This document shows, piece by piece, positions 1-13,700 of a stretch of DNA of 64,000 bases. Below the pieces are notes generated by a model. That model was not told the DNA's origin. It saw only the letters and a program-made list of their open reading frames with translations, and did not search any database. The stretch's first letter is position 1; every line of letters begins with the position of its first letter. Position numbers and translations under genes: made by a program. Location: positions 1,426,001 to 1,490,000 of the forward strand of contig CM076281.1 in assembly GCA_038380795.1 (NCBI GenBank), given 5' to 3'. This DNA is from Pyrocephalus nanus (lineage: Eukaryota > Chordata > Aves > Passeriformes > Tyrannidae).

Positions 1-767
1 ATATTTAACCTAAATTCAATGAAAACATTGTCAGCTAATGTTTAATCAGGTTTAGATTCTAATCCCTGCACAGCACGAGCTGGCATGCAGTGGGGAGCTG
101 GGCTGGAGGGCAGCACTCGTGGTTAGCTGTGCCCACGTTCCTGGGGGAGCCTGTCCAGGCTCTGAGCACCAACTGCAGTCAGCCCTGGCAGGGCTGGAAG
201 GGCCTCCTTGTGCTGCAGTTCCCGAAGTTCTGAGCACTTTTCCTGTGGATGTTCAGGTGAACGTGGCAGAAAACAGGACTGATTAGATGCTCCATGAGGA
301 AACTGCAGTATTTCAGGGGGAGGAAGGGAGGAATTGCTTCTGTAAGGAAGCAAACACTGAACTGGTATAAAGTGACATTCAAAATTACATTCATTGCTTG
401 GCAAACACGAGAAGGACGAGGTGGGGAGAGGAGCTTGAGTGGAAGCCCAATAAGAGAGTGATGATCACCTTTTGAAACTGTTTGTCATGGTGTGTTTTGA
501 TATGAACTCAGTGAAAAAGGAATTTAACGTGACTTCAGGAATTAAGCGTTTGCTGGAGTGGATATTGGAATTGCTGACCTTGACACTTGTGTGGCTCATG
601 GAAGTTGAGTTTGCAGTTCTTTGTGCATCCGGAGGTCTTTAATTTAAATAGTTTGCATAAAAACTTCTGACATTGCATGAAATAATTTGCTTGCTTGCAT
701 GGTGTGAGTGTGATGTATTTGTTGCTGCAGTGCTTTACTGTTGTTTTCTCCCCGTTTTCGTTCCCAG
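1..767 (+). other. SYNRG: SYNRG intron (3' part)
   Basis: This is intron sequence ending in a pyrimidine-rich tract and the acceptor TTCCCAG at 761-767. An open frame runs through its last 73 bases, but it has no homology to synergin and is not coding. I see no other feature here. Confidence 0.85.
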
Positions 768-1718
768 GAGATAACCTTGCAGAGTTCAAGCCCGCAGGAG
801 TGGATGATGGTTTCACAGATTTCAAAACCGCTGACAGTATCTCACCAATAGAGCCACCCACAAAGGACAAAACCTTCCCTGCACCCTTCCCTCCTCTGCC
901 TGCTCAGCCAAAGCAGCAAACACAAGCCAAGACCCCTTTGAATCTGGCAGACTTGGATCTCTTTTCCTCTCCTGGAGAAAACAAGCAGCCATCCTTTCCA
1001 CCCGCATTTAACACCTCAAAACCGGGCTCCTTTCCCCCCCCTCCCCTTCCATCCACCACTGCCCAGCCAGCACCCAGCAAAACTTCCAGCTTAGCTGATG
1101 ACTTTGGAGAGTTCAACCTTTTCGGGGAATTTTCTAACGGCGCATCAGCCAGTGGACAGGATGACTTTGCAGACTTTATGGCTTTCAACAACAGCGGCGG
1201 ATTTTCCGAGCAAAAGCCGGATGACAAATACAATGCACTGAAGCTGGAGGCCGGTCCTGTTCCTCAGGCTGGCTCCTCTGCCAGCGCAGTGAAGGGTGGG
1301 CAGAGTTCTGCCACCACTGCTACGCCCACCAAGTATGACATCTTCAAACAGCTGTCTCTGGAAGGCTCCGGAGCGGGCTTCGAGGAGGCGAAGGACAGCG
1401 CGCTCTCCTCGGTGAAGAGCGATGATGACTTTGCCGACTTCCACTCCAACAAGTTTTCTTCCACGGGCAGCAGCGTGGATAAGTCACTGGTGGACAAAGT
1501 GGCAGCTTTCAAGCAGGCCAAAGAAGACTCTGCTTCGGTGAAGTCCCTGGATCTGCCGTCCATCGGGGGCAGCAGCGTGGGCAAGGAGGATTCCGAAGAC
1601 GCGCTGTCTGTTCAGTTTGACATGAAACTGGCTGATGTGGGAGGAGATCTTAAGCATGTCATGTCTGATAGCTCTTTGGATTTGCCAACAGTTAGTGGCC
1701 AGCATCCACCAGCAGCAG
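768..1718 (+). CDS. SYNRG: SYNRG coding exon A (951 bp), AP-1-ear motif region
   Basis: The exon begins at codon position 2 after TTCCCAG and ends one base into a codon before GTGAGG. It encodes 316 full codons starting DNLAEFKPAG and ending SGQHPPAA. It is rich in Ser, Asp and Phe, with three clear acidic-Phe motifs: DDFGEF (1097-1114), DDFADF (1160-1177) and DDFADF (1424-1441). There is also a weaker GFTDF near the start and a proline-rich patch around 1021-1080. The stretch from SVKSLDLPSIGG to the exon end looks the most conserved. Confidence 0.97.
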
Positions 1719-4700
1719 GTGAGGAACTGGTTAGATTGCTCTGGTAGCAGAGGTGGTGGAGGTTTCGTGTTCTCTGTGCTCAATTACAGTGTTATGCACT
1801 CGTCTTTCAGTAGTGGAAGACCCTCAGTGTGTGTCCCCGCCAGCCAACGGCCCCTCAGCAGGGCAGTGATTAGTGTTTGTCCTAGAAGACTATAAATAGA
1901 ACAGTTTGAACTCCAGGCCAATTTATTTTTGAGATTTGACAACATCATACTGGTACCTGTTTGCTATTGGCACTTGAGGGACTCAAGTGGAAAATATTCT
2001 AATGCAAACAATGTAATTCCGTTTCTATCAGCAGGATGATGGCAGAATCTCCCTTTAATCTTGGTTTCCACAAAGCATTTGGCTTGGGGGCTTCCCAAGG
2101 GTCGGCAGAACACTATTTTGGGTTGTTAATGAGGCTCTGACTAATCAGCAACACTGGTGTGTTCCCCTTATGGGGGGGCTCAGTCAGTGTAGCCAGGCTT
2201 TGCAGGACTGCAGGTGGAGTATTTCACAGACCTTTTAGTGTTCAATCCCTCCTAGGAATCATTGTGCCAAGGGGCTCCAAGTGCTGCTCTCCTGATTGGG
2301 AACTCTTGGACCTAAATTTAAACCATGGGACTCCTACTTTATCAGGTTTCCACCTGCTTGAATTTCCCTGTATGACATCATTCCCGAGGGAGTGAACTGA
2401 CCATCTGATCCGACCACATATCACAAAACAGATTTCCCAAGTGTCCTGCTTTTTCTTTTCATGTATACATAGGAGATAAGCTGTAGTTAAATGTTCTGTG
2501 GCCTTCAACAACATGGGAACCATTACTGTGTTCTAGAACAAGTTTTATGCAGTCAAAGGCTTTTCTGAACAGGGGAACATACAAACTGTAAATGTAAAAA
2601 GCTCTTACTGCAAGAATTGGTTATTTCCACATGAAGTATTTCTTCCATTTTTTGCAGATATGGGTAGAAAAAAAAATATACAGTACTGTAATTTTGCATT
2701 ATATGATATTTTTAAGTAGGGGTGAGAATTAAGTTGGCAACTTTGAGGTGGAAGATACTCTCTAACAGGGTACAAAATATCAGGAATAATTTATTAGCAA
2801 AGACATTTAATTTTCATATTACTGCTTGGGAAAATTCCAAGTTGAGTGAGCTGTCAAAACGTAGCACCTACAGTGTATTCTTGAATGTTTACTTTGGGTT
2901 TGAAAGCACTTTTTCCTAATATTTTTCTAGCCTCTTTTAGTGGTAGTTTGACTTCTGTAGCTCTTTACAGGACGTGAGCTTTTGCCACGGCAGTCCTTGG
3001 TGAATAATTGCCATTTGTGGCAGGAAAAGCCTCTTTTTGATTTGTTTAGGGGGGTTAGCCCTTCACGTGCTTGTTGCTAAACTTTTGAACTCTGAAGTCC
3101 TAATTAGAAGCTATTTTTATTAAACCAGCCTGTATTCTCCTATGGTGCCAAGCTGGATGTTACTCCACAGGGAGGGTTTTGCTCCTTTTAACTGTCTGGA
3201 TTCCGTAGCAGAACACGCTCTGGACAATCTGCTGCCAACAGCCCCGTGCTCCCCTGTTCCTTTCTGCAGATTTGGTGCATTTCAAGCTGTGAAACTGCTG
3301 ATGGGCAAGTCCTTTTTTTTTCTTTTCCCCCAGTTTACATGAAGTTAAAAAGCAGATTTATTTATTTTTTTTTTCCTCTCTCATAATTTCCTTCGCTCTG
3401 TAAATGTAATGTCAGAAAGGGACAGTGCCCCCTTTGTCACCTCGCTGCTGGGAAATGGGAGGCTGCTCCTTGGGAGCTGCATTGCTGCAAGCCCTGTGTC
3501 ACATCTCCAGTGGAACAGCAGCAGGACAGAGGTGCTGGGAGGGGGCCTGGCTTTCTGCCATCCCCACACAGAGCTGTGTTTATCCCTTGGCTCTGAGATC
3601 TCACCCTGGTTCAGCTTCCAGGTATGGGCAGGTAGGTGCTTACGCTGGGAATTAGGAACAAATCCCTGAGGTGCTTCCCGTGCTCTGTCCTCTGAGGGGT
3701 GAAAGGTTCCCAGTTTTCTCTCTCCCAGGGGGATACAGGCTCTTTAAACTTTGCTCTGACTCTGTGTGGAAGGTAGATGATACTAATGTTGCCTGATTTC
3801 TCTTGCATTCACTCCCTGTAACCCTTTGAGCACTGGCTGCATGTTATTAGTTTGAACCAGGCTGCTTCTTTTCTACCAAATTTCGTTTCCCTCTGAGTTG
3901 AAAGCATTTTAATCAGCACCTGCTCGTGTTGGATGGACCTGATCTGCTCTTCCTGCAGCGAGAGCGAGCCCTGGCCGGGCACTCCCAGAGGGTTTTTCTG
4001 CTGCACTGGCACCCCTGTAAAGTACCTTTTCCTTTGGCATTATTGGAGATCTCTGTACATTTTAATCGACTTCAGGTTTTTTTGCTGCTTTTTTCTAATG
4101 TCTGATTTCAACTAAACATTTCCTGTGTGAATGTGCCTTTTCAGATCTGCTTTGATATCTCTCTTCTGCAAGTATTGACCTGCATGCTTTACTCTGGTAC
4201 CGCCCTCCCGAGCCTCTCTGTATCACTATCTTTTGTGATCTGTAAGTCCTGCTGTGTTAATAAATATTATCTTGGCATATTTTCAAAACGTGGGGATGTG
4301 TGTGATTTGTTGCAAACCAGCAATGCATCTCTTTCTCTTCAAAAATACTAAGTTTAAAGTTCTAGTATCCCCTCGGGCTGGTGGGTGCCTTTCCTCTTGC
4401 AGAGCAGAGTGTGGGTGAGCTTCTTTTCTCCTCTTGCAAAGCTTTGACCTGGCTCCCTGTGACCTTCTGGAACTTTACATTATCAGCCTAAATAATATTT
4501 TTCAAAAGGGCAATGTTTGAGAGGGTTTGAGTAGAGAAAATGTGTGGTGGCAGGGTTTTTTTTGTGAGTTGGAACTGGAAAACTGTGTTGCTGGCTAGAC
4601 CTTGATGAGTAGAAGCCCATCAAATAATATTCAGATATTTTTTAGCTAATCTGAAGTGAGTTCATCAGAGCCCCAGAGTAAACACCCCGCTCTCTTTTTC

Positions 4701-7700
4701 CATTTTGGGAGTCCTGCCTTCTGAACATCAAAACATTCATCCATGAATGACAGCTGCCAATTTGTGGCCTGTAATTATGTCACTTCACATTCCTCCAAAT
4801 CCTGGGCCACTGGCAGTTTAGGATTAACATTAAATTAGCAGACAAGGTAAAAAGCTGAAAATAATTGAGATGTGGAATGAAGTTGAAATGTTGTGGGGTT
4901 TTGGAGTTGCCACAAGAGCAAAAGCCAGACCAGGAAGCAGAATGTGGCTTTTCTTTACACTGAGCTTGAGAGACTTTAAAAGAAAAAGGGAAACCCTCCC
5001 CCCCCACAACAGCCCTCTTTGATTCTGGAGATCAGCAGGTCATGCCCAGCCCCAAAGCTTTTTAAAGTAAAGCTTTGAACATAAACCTGAGCCCTAATTC
5101 TGCAGGGCCCGTGCTGTTTGTGTTTGTTCAGCTAATCACACCTGCAGGAGGGAGAGGAACGTTCCAGACTAAATTTATTACATTTTTGTCCAGACTTGAC
5201 AGTCAGATTCACTGCCTTGCTCTCACTGAAGTTCATTCTGTAAACAGAGGAGCTTATCCACCCGGATTTATCCCGGGAAGGTCTCTGACACGTTTGCCAT
5301 GGCCTTCCCAAGGGCACAGGGGCAGCAGCTGCCTTGGGCCTCTGTGGGACTGAGCTCCCAGTGTGAGCTCAGGGGGCTTTATTTTGCTGTGAAACGTTGT
5401 TTGTCATGATAGTTTAAAAATAATTAGCAAATCCTGTAATTCCACCAGGTTTGGAGGCTTTTCTGTTTGTTTCATTTTCATTTATCTTTACACTCAGCAT
5501 TTTTGATGGTTTCCACCTTAGCCACTTCCATCCTGTAGGGAGAGGAAATGGGAATAATTCCCTTATTATCAGCTGTTCCAGACTTCCCCAGCTGAGAAAT
5601 GGGCTTTGGATTTTTGTGGTTGCTGGTAGGCAAGACACCCACAACTCCCTGTTCCCCCAGTTTCCTCCCACCTTTGCCAGGTAGAGACCCTCTGAAGTGG
5701 TTGGACGTGGTGAGGAGGTGGTGAGGAGGTGGTGAGGAGGTGGTGAGGACGTGGTGCTGTCTCCATCCAGGCCCTGCATTGTTGCTCAGGCTGCAGGGGA
5801 TGTTCCCAGGGTAACAGGATTGCTGCTGGGAGCAGAACTGCGTCACCCTAACAACCAGAACGTGGCACAGGACTCACAGTGACTTCATCAGGGTTTCACA
5901 GACAGCGAAATCCAAAAACCTGAAACCCTCCTGTGCTGGTTAAAAGCACTAAATTTATTCCAGTCCTCTGGAATTGCCTTTTTCACTGTTCTTTGGGCCA
6001 TCACTGATGCTGTCAAGGGTTTTCCTGGAATGATTAAGCTGTTGACATTGAAGGCTCCAGCTTGTAAATGGCCTCCAGCCATAACTTAATCCTTGGTAGT
6101 TGGAATAAATTATTATAGTTGGCTCAAATCAGGGATGGCAAGTTTTTCTGCCGATGAGATAACACTGGGAAACAGGATTTTAAAATTGTATTTCATCCTC
6201 TCAGGCTCATACAGGTGTAGCTGATCCCAGGTGAGGATCAGACAGGTTGGACTTTGGGTTTGGGAGTTTAGATTGGATGGAAAACTGGATGGAAAATAGA
6301 TGGTAAATATTCCAAACCTTTTGGTTTGGAAGAAATACTAGTTGGGTTCGGTTTTAACTTTACAAAAAAACTGTGTGTCCCCAAAATGAAGAATTTTTGT
6401 AGAATTTTGAATGGATTTAGTCTTTGCTCTTTTTTTTTTTTTTTTTTTTGGTTGAAATTTGATGCTTCTCATCAGTTCAGATCCTGTTCTTACTCCTGTC
6501 CTCCAGGAGGAAATGGGGGTTGCTCTGTGGCCTCTGTCTTGCCCAAGTGTGATGCTTAGTTAGAAGTAATTAATTTTCTCCCTTACTTAATTATCTCTTG
6601 CTTTGCAGAAAGTATTACTGATAGACATTCATGCTTAAAAATATTTATTTTTAAGTTTTTTCACCGGCAAAACAAAGCTTTTGTTGCATCATAGGCCAAG
6701 GCTGCCCCACTGTAAGCAGGGCTGACACAGATCTGTGCTCTGGGAGGAGCAGCTCCTAACGCTGCTCAGGGAACCAATCTTTGTGCCAGCAGTAAAGACA
6801 CTCACACCTCAAAGGGTTCCTGGGGGTCAGCAAGAACTGCTGTGCACGTGGGAGCTGCTGCCTCACTTATTGGTGGTGGCCACTGCTCTGGAACCTGCTG
6901 GGGGTAAAACTCCTCCTCGTCAGGCAGCAAACGTGTCAAGAGCTCAGAGGATCCTTTTGCTTTGCCATGGCTGTGACAGAGGGGAGGGTTTTGCTTCCTC
7001 TCTTCAGAAACCTCCAACCTGTGGTAAATGATTCTCTGAAGTGCAGCACATGGCACAGCAAAATGGTGTAGGTTTTCTCCCATAGAATTCTTCCCAAAGC
7101 GAGTTTACCTGGGATTATGAACAGCTCCACATTCTTATTTTCCGTGCTTTTCCCTAAATTGTTTTCCAACGGCTCGAGCTGTAAACACTTCAGCTCTGAA
7201 CACGCTGCTTTTCCTGTAATATAATACTCCTAGGGAAGTTTATTCACCAGAGTAATCCTGTTGGAGCTATCCAGATAAATCAGATGTGCAGAATTGGACC
7301 ATCACATTTCACCTCAGTCCTCACAGCTCTGCAGAGGTTTTGTGTCTGCCTGAATTCACGGAGACAATCTTGCATCTTAGTTTGTGAATAATTAAACTAT
7401 TCTTCAGCCTTCCCTGCCCTGACCTACTGATTGCAGGGGAGTTCAGGATTCCCCTCTGGAGCCTGCTGCTGGTCCTGCCTGTCCCTGAGCCAGGCTGGGA
7501 TCAGGAATGCACTGACCTGGTCCTCTGGGATTGTGTTTGCAGCTCAAAATCTTAGCAGTTATCAAAGGAATAATTCACAATAGGTCGTGAGTGTGCAGGT
7601 CCTCACAGTGGGCTCATCACTCTTCCCTTTCATTCCCAGGGAACACAGGAACAATAGCAATGCTCAAATCTTTGCTGGGCTTTGGAGTCAACACAAATTG

Positions 7701-10700
7701 GAAAAGAAAAAGAGGTTGCCTAGTAGCCGGTGGTATTTCCAAGATCCCAGGATTAATTACAGTTGGCTGACGTGTCGGAGGTGCTCCTGGCTCTCTCTTT
7801 CATGCAAAGCTTTCATTTCCCTTCTTTAAACAAAAACTTGAGAGCACAAGATGTGGTTTGTGGTGATAAATCACCGATCCCTCTCCCGTCGGCTCCTTTC
7901 ACCTCGGAGCCTCCTTTCCGTGCAGTTCTGCTGTGAGCAGGTGATTTCATCTCTCCTCTGTTTACCTTCTGCTTCTCTGCACATTTAATATTCAAGTGGC
8001 ACTTTGAAATCTCGCTGTCTGTGTGCAAGGGGCTCAGTTTGGATTTGGGATGCTGTCACGGGCAAATTGGCAGCTGCGGGAAGACCCTCGGGAAGAGCTG
8101 ATGGATGACACACACCATGCCTGGCTGGCCCATTAAACTCCATCATTATATTGTATATTTGTTAGATTTTTCATTAGCAGTGTATGTAGGTCGTGCCTGG
8201 GAAGCAGCCTGAAGCCTGGCCTGCTCTGCCCTTCCAGTGGAAGGAGTAAACCGAGGCAGAAATGGTTTGTTAAAATGGTTTAATCCTCAGGCTGCTGTGG
8301 CTGGATCAAATAAGGAGGGCAGCTGGGAAGTCAGCTTGTTCCCACCCTGGCTCTATTAAACCCCAGTGTGCCAGACCATGGCGTTTATCACCAGAATCTC
8401 AGCTCAGACAACACTCAGAGGATGCATCCTGTGGTTTGGGTTTGCTGTACCTCGAGCCCGCTGGACCCCGGGCGCTGTGCAGCCGGATGTCTAATCCGAA
8501 CTGACAATTGCTAATGCTGGAAAACAAATGCCAAATGTAGGAGAGGAGGCTTGGTTTGTTGGGTTTCTTTTTTTAATGCTTTAATGAAAACTGCCCAGGC
8601 CCTGGCTCTGTGCCTTCACTGGGGATCAATCTCAGATCAGTGAGGTGGGAGCAGCGGAGCCCCCGGGCACTGCAGGCTCTTTCTCACCCCTGCCCGTGGC
8701 AGGGAGAGGAACCTATTGGCCCATGTAATCACCAGGTGAGTATAAATGTTTGGAGCTTTCTGCAAAATAATTGGATTTTCTCTAGACTTAGCTTCTACAA
8801 ACTGTTTATTCAGTTAAAACATGATCTTCCCAATATCCCTGTCAGTCCTGGCACCTGGAAGTTGGACGAGTCGGCCGTGCAGCGCTGCAGGAGCTCTGAT
8901 AAGCTTAAACAGGATTTCTAGTTTTTTTTTTAGATTCTTACAGCACATTTTTATGTGTTATTTGTATCAAAGCATGAATATAAAATTAAGGTGTATTAAT
9001 GCTTTATCAGAGGAATGGAAAAGTCAGCCCAGTCTTCTGTGTGGCTGGGTTTGATAAGATGAAATAATGTGTTATGATGTTTGAGTTGTAACATTTATAT
9101 TTTGATTGTAGATCCTGCAGCCAGGAAGCTGAACTGGTGATCTGTGCAGCCTGGACTGGCCAGAAACATTGATTTTGGTTTTTTTTTAGTCTTTCTTCAC
9201 TACCTGTAGCAGGGTGGTGGCTTTGAGCTTAAAACATAAGGCAGCATTCAAAGGTCAAGGCTTACATTTATTGAACTGGGAGATTTTTGTGTTAAATGCT
9301 CAGGTATTTTTTCCGATTATTTTCGTGCAAACTTTGGCTCGAGGCTCGCCGGCACTCCGGTTCCCGGGCTTGCTCTCCCGGTTCTTTCAGCCTCTCGGCC
9401 GGTTGCGTTCGAACTTCGGCCTCTAATTGTGGGGGTTTGTTTCCCTCAGATATCGATGACTTAAAATGCGCCCCGCTGGGAAGCTGCACCAGTGGCTCTG
9501 CAGTCAGCAGCCTGGCCAGCTCCGACTGGTCCGACAGGGACGACCTCCAGCAGGGCAAGAGGCTCCCCGGCCTCGCCCAGCCCTCGGGGAGCGGATCCTC
9601 CGCGGCCACTTCTGTCCTCCAGAAGAAGGAGACCTTGTTTGGCAGCTCAGAAAACATCACCATGACGACGGTTTCCAAAGTGACAACCTTTTCCAGCGAG
9701 GATGCCTTACAGGACGTTTCCTTTGCAGCCTTTGCAAACTTTAAAGACTCCGGGCCGATCTCCGGCGGGCCGAGCGACGATGACATCGCGGACTTTGGGG
9801 ATTTTGCCAGACCTTCCTCGGAAGCTCAGGGTGCAGCAGCAGCTGACACAGCCCAGGAGGCAGATTTCCTCACTGCCGGTGTCTCCTCTGAGCTGCGAAG
9901 GGAATCCACGGATGACTTCGGAGAATTCCAAAGCGAGAAACCAAAAATCAGCAAGTTTGACTTCTTGGTGGCGACTTCGCAAGGCAAGGTGAAATCCAGT
10001 GAAGAGATGATCAGGAGCGAGCTGGCTACCTTTGACCTGTCTGTGCAAGGTAAGCCTGTGCAGGGTGGAGGAAGCTCATGATGCATCTGCTCATCAAAGG
10101 CTAATTTTTCTAATTGAATTATAAAATTGGCTAATGGGGATTGTTCCAGAGGCTGCTGGAAATGACCTGAATCTTCTTGTTGATTTCTGTGGCATTTGGA
10201 GCTGGTCTTTTTCTACAAGGAAAGCGTTTATTGTGCCAAAAAAATTGTAAGAAATGGAAAACTGGGGAAATTTATACCAGTCACTGAGTAAACAGAAGGA
10301 TTTGTTCTTCTGGAGGAGTGGGACAACCCTTGGTGCCGCTTCATACATTTTAAATACTCTGTGATTTATGAGTAAAGGAGTAACTTGTTTTAAAACCTGC
10401 CTCTTTAGGGTCTCATAAAAGGAGCCTGAGCCTGGGTGACAGGGAGATAAGTCGCTCCTCACCTCTGCCAGCCCTGGAGCCGTTCAGGGATCGCTCCAAC
10501 ACCCTGAGCGAGAAGCCGGCACTGCCCGTCATCAGAGACAAGTACAAGGACCTGACTGGGGAGGTGGAGGTAAGGGATTACCTGGAACACAAGTGAATGG
10601 GCAGTGACATCATCAGGGTGAGCTCAAGGGTGTTCTGTATCCAGTTTTTTGGGACTTTTCAGCTCTTTGAACGTGGGGTGTGATTCTAAGGTGGCGTCTG

Positions 10701-13700
10701 GGTGAGTGGAGACTGCTCTTAATGGAAGTTTCTTCTCTCGTGTCTTTAAAAGTCTTGTGAAGTGGGAAAATGCTGTTGTCTGAAACACAGAATCACTTGA
10801 CCTTGCAGCCTAAGCTTATAACTGGAAATTAGTTACAATTTAAATCTAATCCCAGCTTTGGCACGGAGAACCATTTGCTTTGGGAAATGGCATCACTTTT
10901 TGGCTGCATGGTACTTATTTCTCTTGCTCCTCCTGAGAAGGGATGGGAAAAGGACTCTCAGATTAAATTCTGCTAATCCCCATCTCTAGAACAGCAGACT
11001 GTGACAAATGTGTCAGGAGGGGGTATGTGCATTGAAACTTTTTACTCATATATATGTTCTTCCTTTTGAAACCAGTTGTGACTCCCAGAAATCAAATTTT
11101 AGAGTTCGGTTGCAAAGAGAATGTTGAAAGAATGGGGGAAAATTAGGAATAGATGTGTTGAAAATTCACATGGCTGATCTGCAAATAGTCTTTTGAAATA
11201 CCTTTCTGCTGTGTGTCTGTTGTGTCAGAGAAAGGGAAATAAATGTGTGCAGGAATAAGACTCAGCCTGCCCTTCCTCTCCCCAGGAAAGCGAGAGGTAC
11301 GCCTATGAGTGGCAGAGGTGCCTGGAGAGTGCCCTGCAGGTGAGTCTGTCACCTCCTCCTCCTGCAAATCCTTCCCTGATCCCTGCAGGAACCACCTCAC
11401 TCACTATTTAAGACCAACAGGCAGAGGAAGGGTGGGAATCAGCCCTGGGAATTACAAATTTAAACCCCAAAGCTGTCACCCAGCAGCAGCAGCATCATCA
11501 TCACCTCCCCAGCTCAGGGCCCTACACTAATCTCCCTGTCACTGGGGATTAGTTTGGCTTTTCCCTAAAGGTTCCAGCTCACGAGTTAGGGGGTTGTTTC
11601 TGGGGTTTGGTGCCCAGGACTGTGTTGCTCAGAGCACTGGTACCAGGATGTGGCTCCCCAGGGGTTCCTGAGGAACAGGTTTGTTTCTGTGCTGTGCCGA
11701 GGGACCATTTGTTTGCTGCTGACCAGTGTCAGATATTTCACAGCTGGGTCAGCTCTCCTTAAAATTCCTTCTTTGCATTCGAGTATTAGACAGCCCAAAC
11801 TGTGAATGCTGTTACTAAAGTAGGTAGCAAGGCATGCATGCTCTTAAAACTCTTTATTTTGTAATCAGAATACCGGGGGAAATACATTAAGGTTTTAAAT
11901 GTTCATCCCTTCCCCTGATCTGCTTACAGCAGGGGTGTATAAAAACACATGGTGGAGTGTAGCAAGCATTTCTTATTTAATTTGCCTTTTATTTTGTATA
12001 ACAGTTTCTGCTGGGGACAATCCTGTTCATAATGATTATTTAAAGGTAGTTAACCCCATCATTTTATGAAATTCATTTCTACCAGGTCATAAAGAAAGCA
12101 AACGACACCTTAAATGGAATAAGTAGCTCATCTGTTTGCACTGAAGTTATCCAGTCTGCCCAAGGCATGGAATATTTACTGGGTATGTTTCAATTTTCCA
12201 TGTGTTTTACATTGAAAGTTCTTCTCTCAAAAACAGAAATATAGAACCAGTCTTCCCCAAATGGCATAATTTTTTAACTTAGTCTTTGCCTGCACCTAAA
12301 TAATGAACAACTATTTGCTAAATAAATAAACCTCCTGCTTTGAACTGACCCTCCATGCCCACCTCTCCTGTGCCATCCCCATTTTTTCCACATCTGAGTT
12401 AAAAGTTCTGGCATCCAGTGCATTCTCTGCAATCCTCCCCTGTGTTTTGCATCCCCAGGGGTTGTGGAAGTCTACAGAGTGACAAAGAGAGTGGAACTGG
12501 GCATCAAAGCTACTGCTGTTTGCAGTGAGAAACTCCAGCAGCTGCTGAAGGACATTGATAAAGTGTGGAACAACCTGATCAGCTTCATGTCACTCGCTGC
12601 TTTAACGGTAAGACCAGAAAGAAGCTGCCTGCTTGCTAAAAGAAATGTCATAATTGTATTTAAAGTGACTCCAGGGGGTGTCCTAACTTTACAGTGTGTG
12701 TTTTTTTCTCTTGCCAAGTGTAAATGCACTTATTTGTGAAATCCAGTTTAAAACTCTCTAAGAAAACTGTCGTTTGTGTACAAACAGTGGATTGAGGTGA
12801 TATCCTGTGTGTGTCTGTTGACATCTCCAGTAAGGAAAATTTAATAAAATTCAAATAAGCAATTTTATGAAGCCAGAATAGCATGGACATAACTTGTTTT
12901 TTAATATCCCTACAATTAGTTTTAGTGCTCACAGTTCCAGAGCACACAGGGTAGCAACACAGGAATAACTAAACTGTTTTTCCTCTCCTTTGCGTTTGGA
13001 AATGCCCGAGTTTGTTTTGGTTCCTACTACAGACTAAGCAGCTTTTCCTCTCCTGAACTGCCAGGAAAAGCTCCACTGCTCCCTGACAGGAGAGCTTTGG
13101 GCACCCCTGGGTGAGTGTGACAGGCAGGGGTGGTCTGAGGGTTGAGCAGGAGCATCCCATGGGATGGGTCTGCAGAGGAACTGGGAAGAAGAGGGGCACA
13201 GTGGGACCCAGAACACACACACAGACAGGAGGCAGGAAAATCACTCTGCCATTAAATACCTGGGGGATTTTTGGGTATTTGTGTTGCAGGAACTACAATT
13301 GCAAAATGACTTTCTTTACCAGAGTAAAACTGGTATTTTTAGGTAATTATCTGTGTTTGTTGCTTGATACTGAGTTGCATAATGGCTCTCTTTAACTCTG
13401 GGTATACCTGAGGAGTCTGTAACTCTGAGCCAGTATCAGCACATCCCATCAAGCACCACTGAGCAGATCATTACCATGGGTAGGTTTTCACTGAGCAGTT
13501 TAATTTGTGGCTTCTGCCTTGCACTGCAGCTGTGGCCACAAAAGGGTTTTGCTTCCCAGTAAACAATCATTTATAAGTAAGGCCTGGAATACTTGGTTTC
13601 TGCTTGAAATATCCACCTCCAGCTCACTGTCATTCCCTGCAGAGCAGGTATAATAAATGATCAGCCCCTTTTTACACGACTTTTGCCCATTTGAAACCTC

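Larger units (their letters stand above)
1719..9449 (+). other. SYNRG: SYNRG intron, 7.7 kb
   Basis: This is a mostly AT-rich intron. It holds a T19 run at 6430-6449 and an 11-bp tandem repeat at 5707-5756. It becomes abruptly CpG-rich over the last 110 bases (about 9340-9449) before the next exon. The donor is CAG|GTGAGG and the acceptor TTCCCTCAG. I found no exon or convincing transposon in it. Confidence 0.8.

Noticed and set aside
695..767. In-frame ATG upstream of SYNRG exon A
   Set aside because: The segment contains the polypyrimidine tract and acceptor and shows no similarity to synergin; it is intron.
9391..9449. Alternative earlier acceptor (GGTTCTTTCAG, ending at 9,390) for SYNRG exon B
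   Set aside because: Using it would put the exon in the wrong phase relative to the donor at 1,719, whereas the acceptor at 9,449 joins in frame and restores the conserved Asp-Ile-Asp-Asp sequence.
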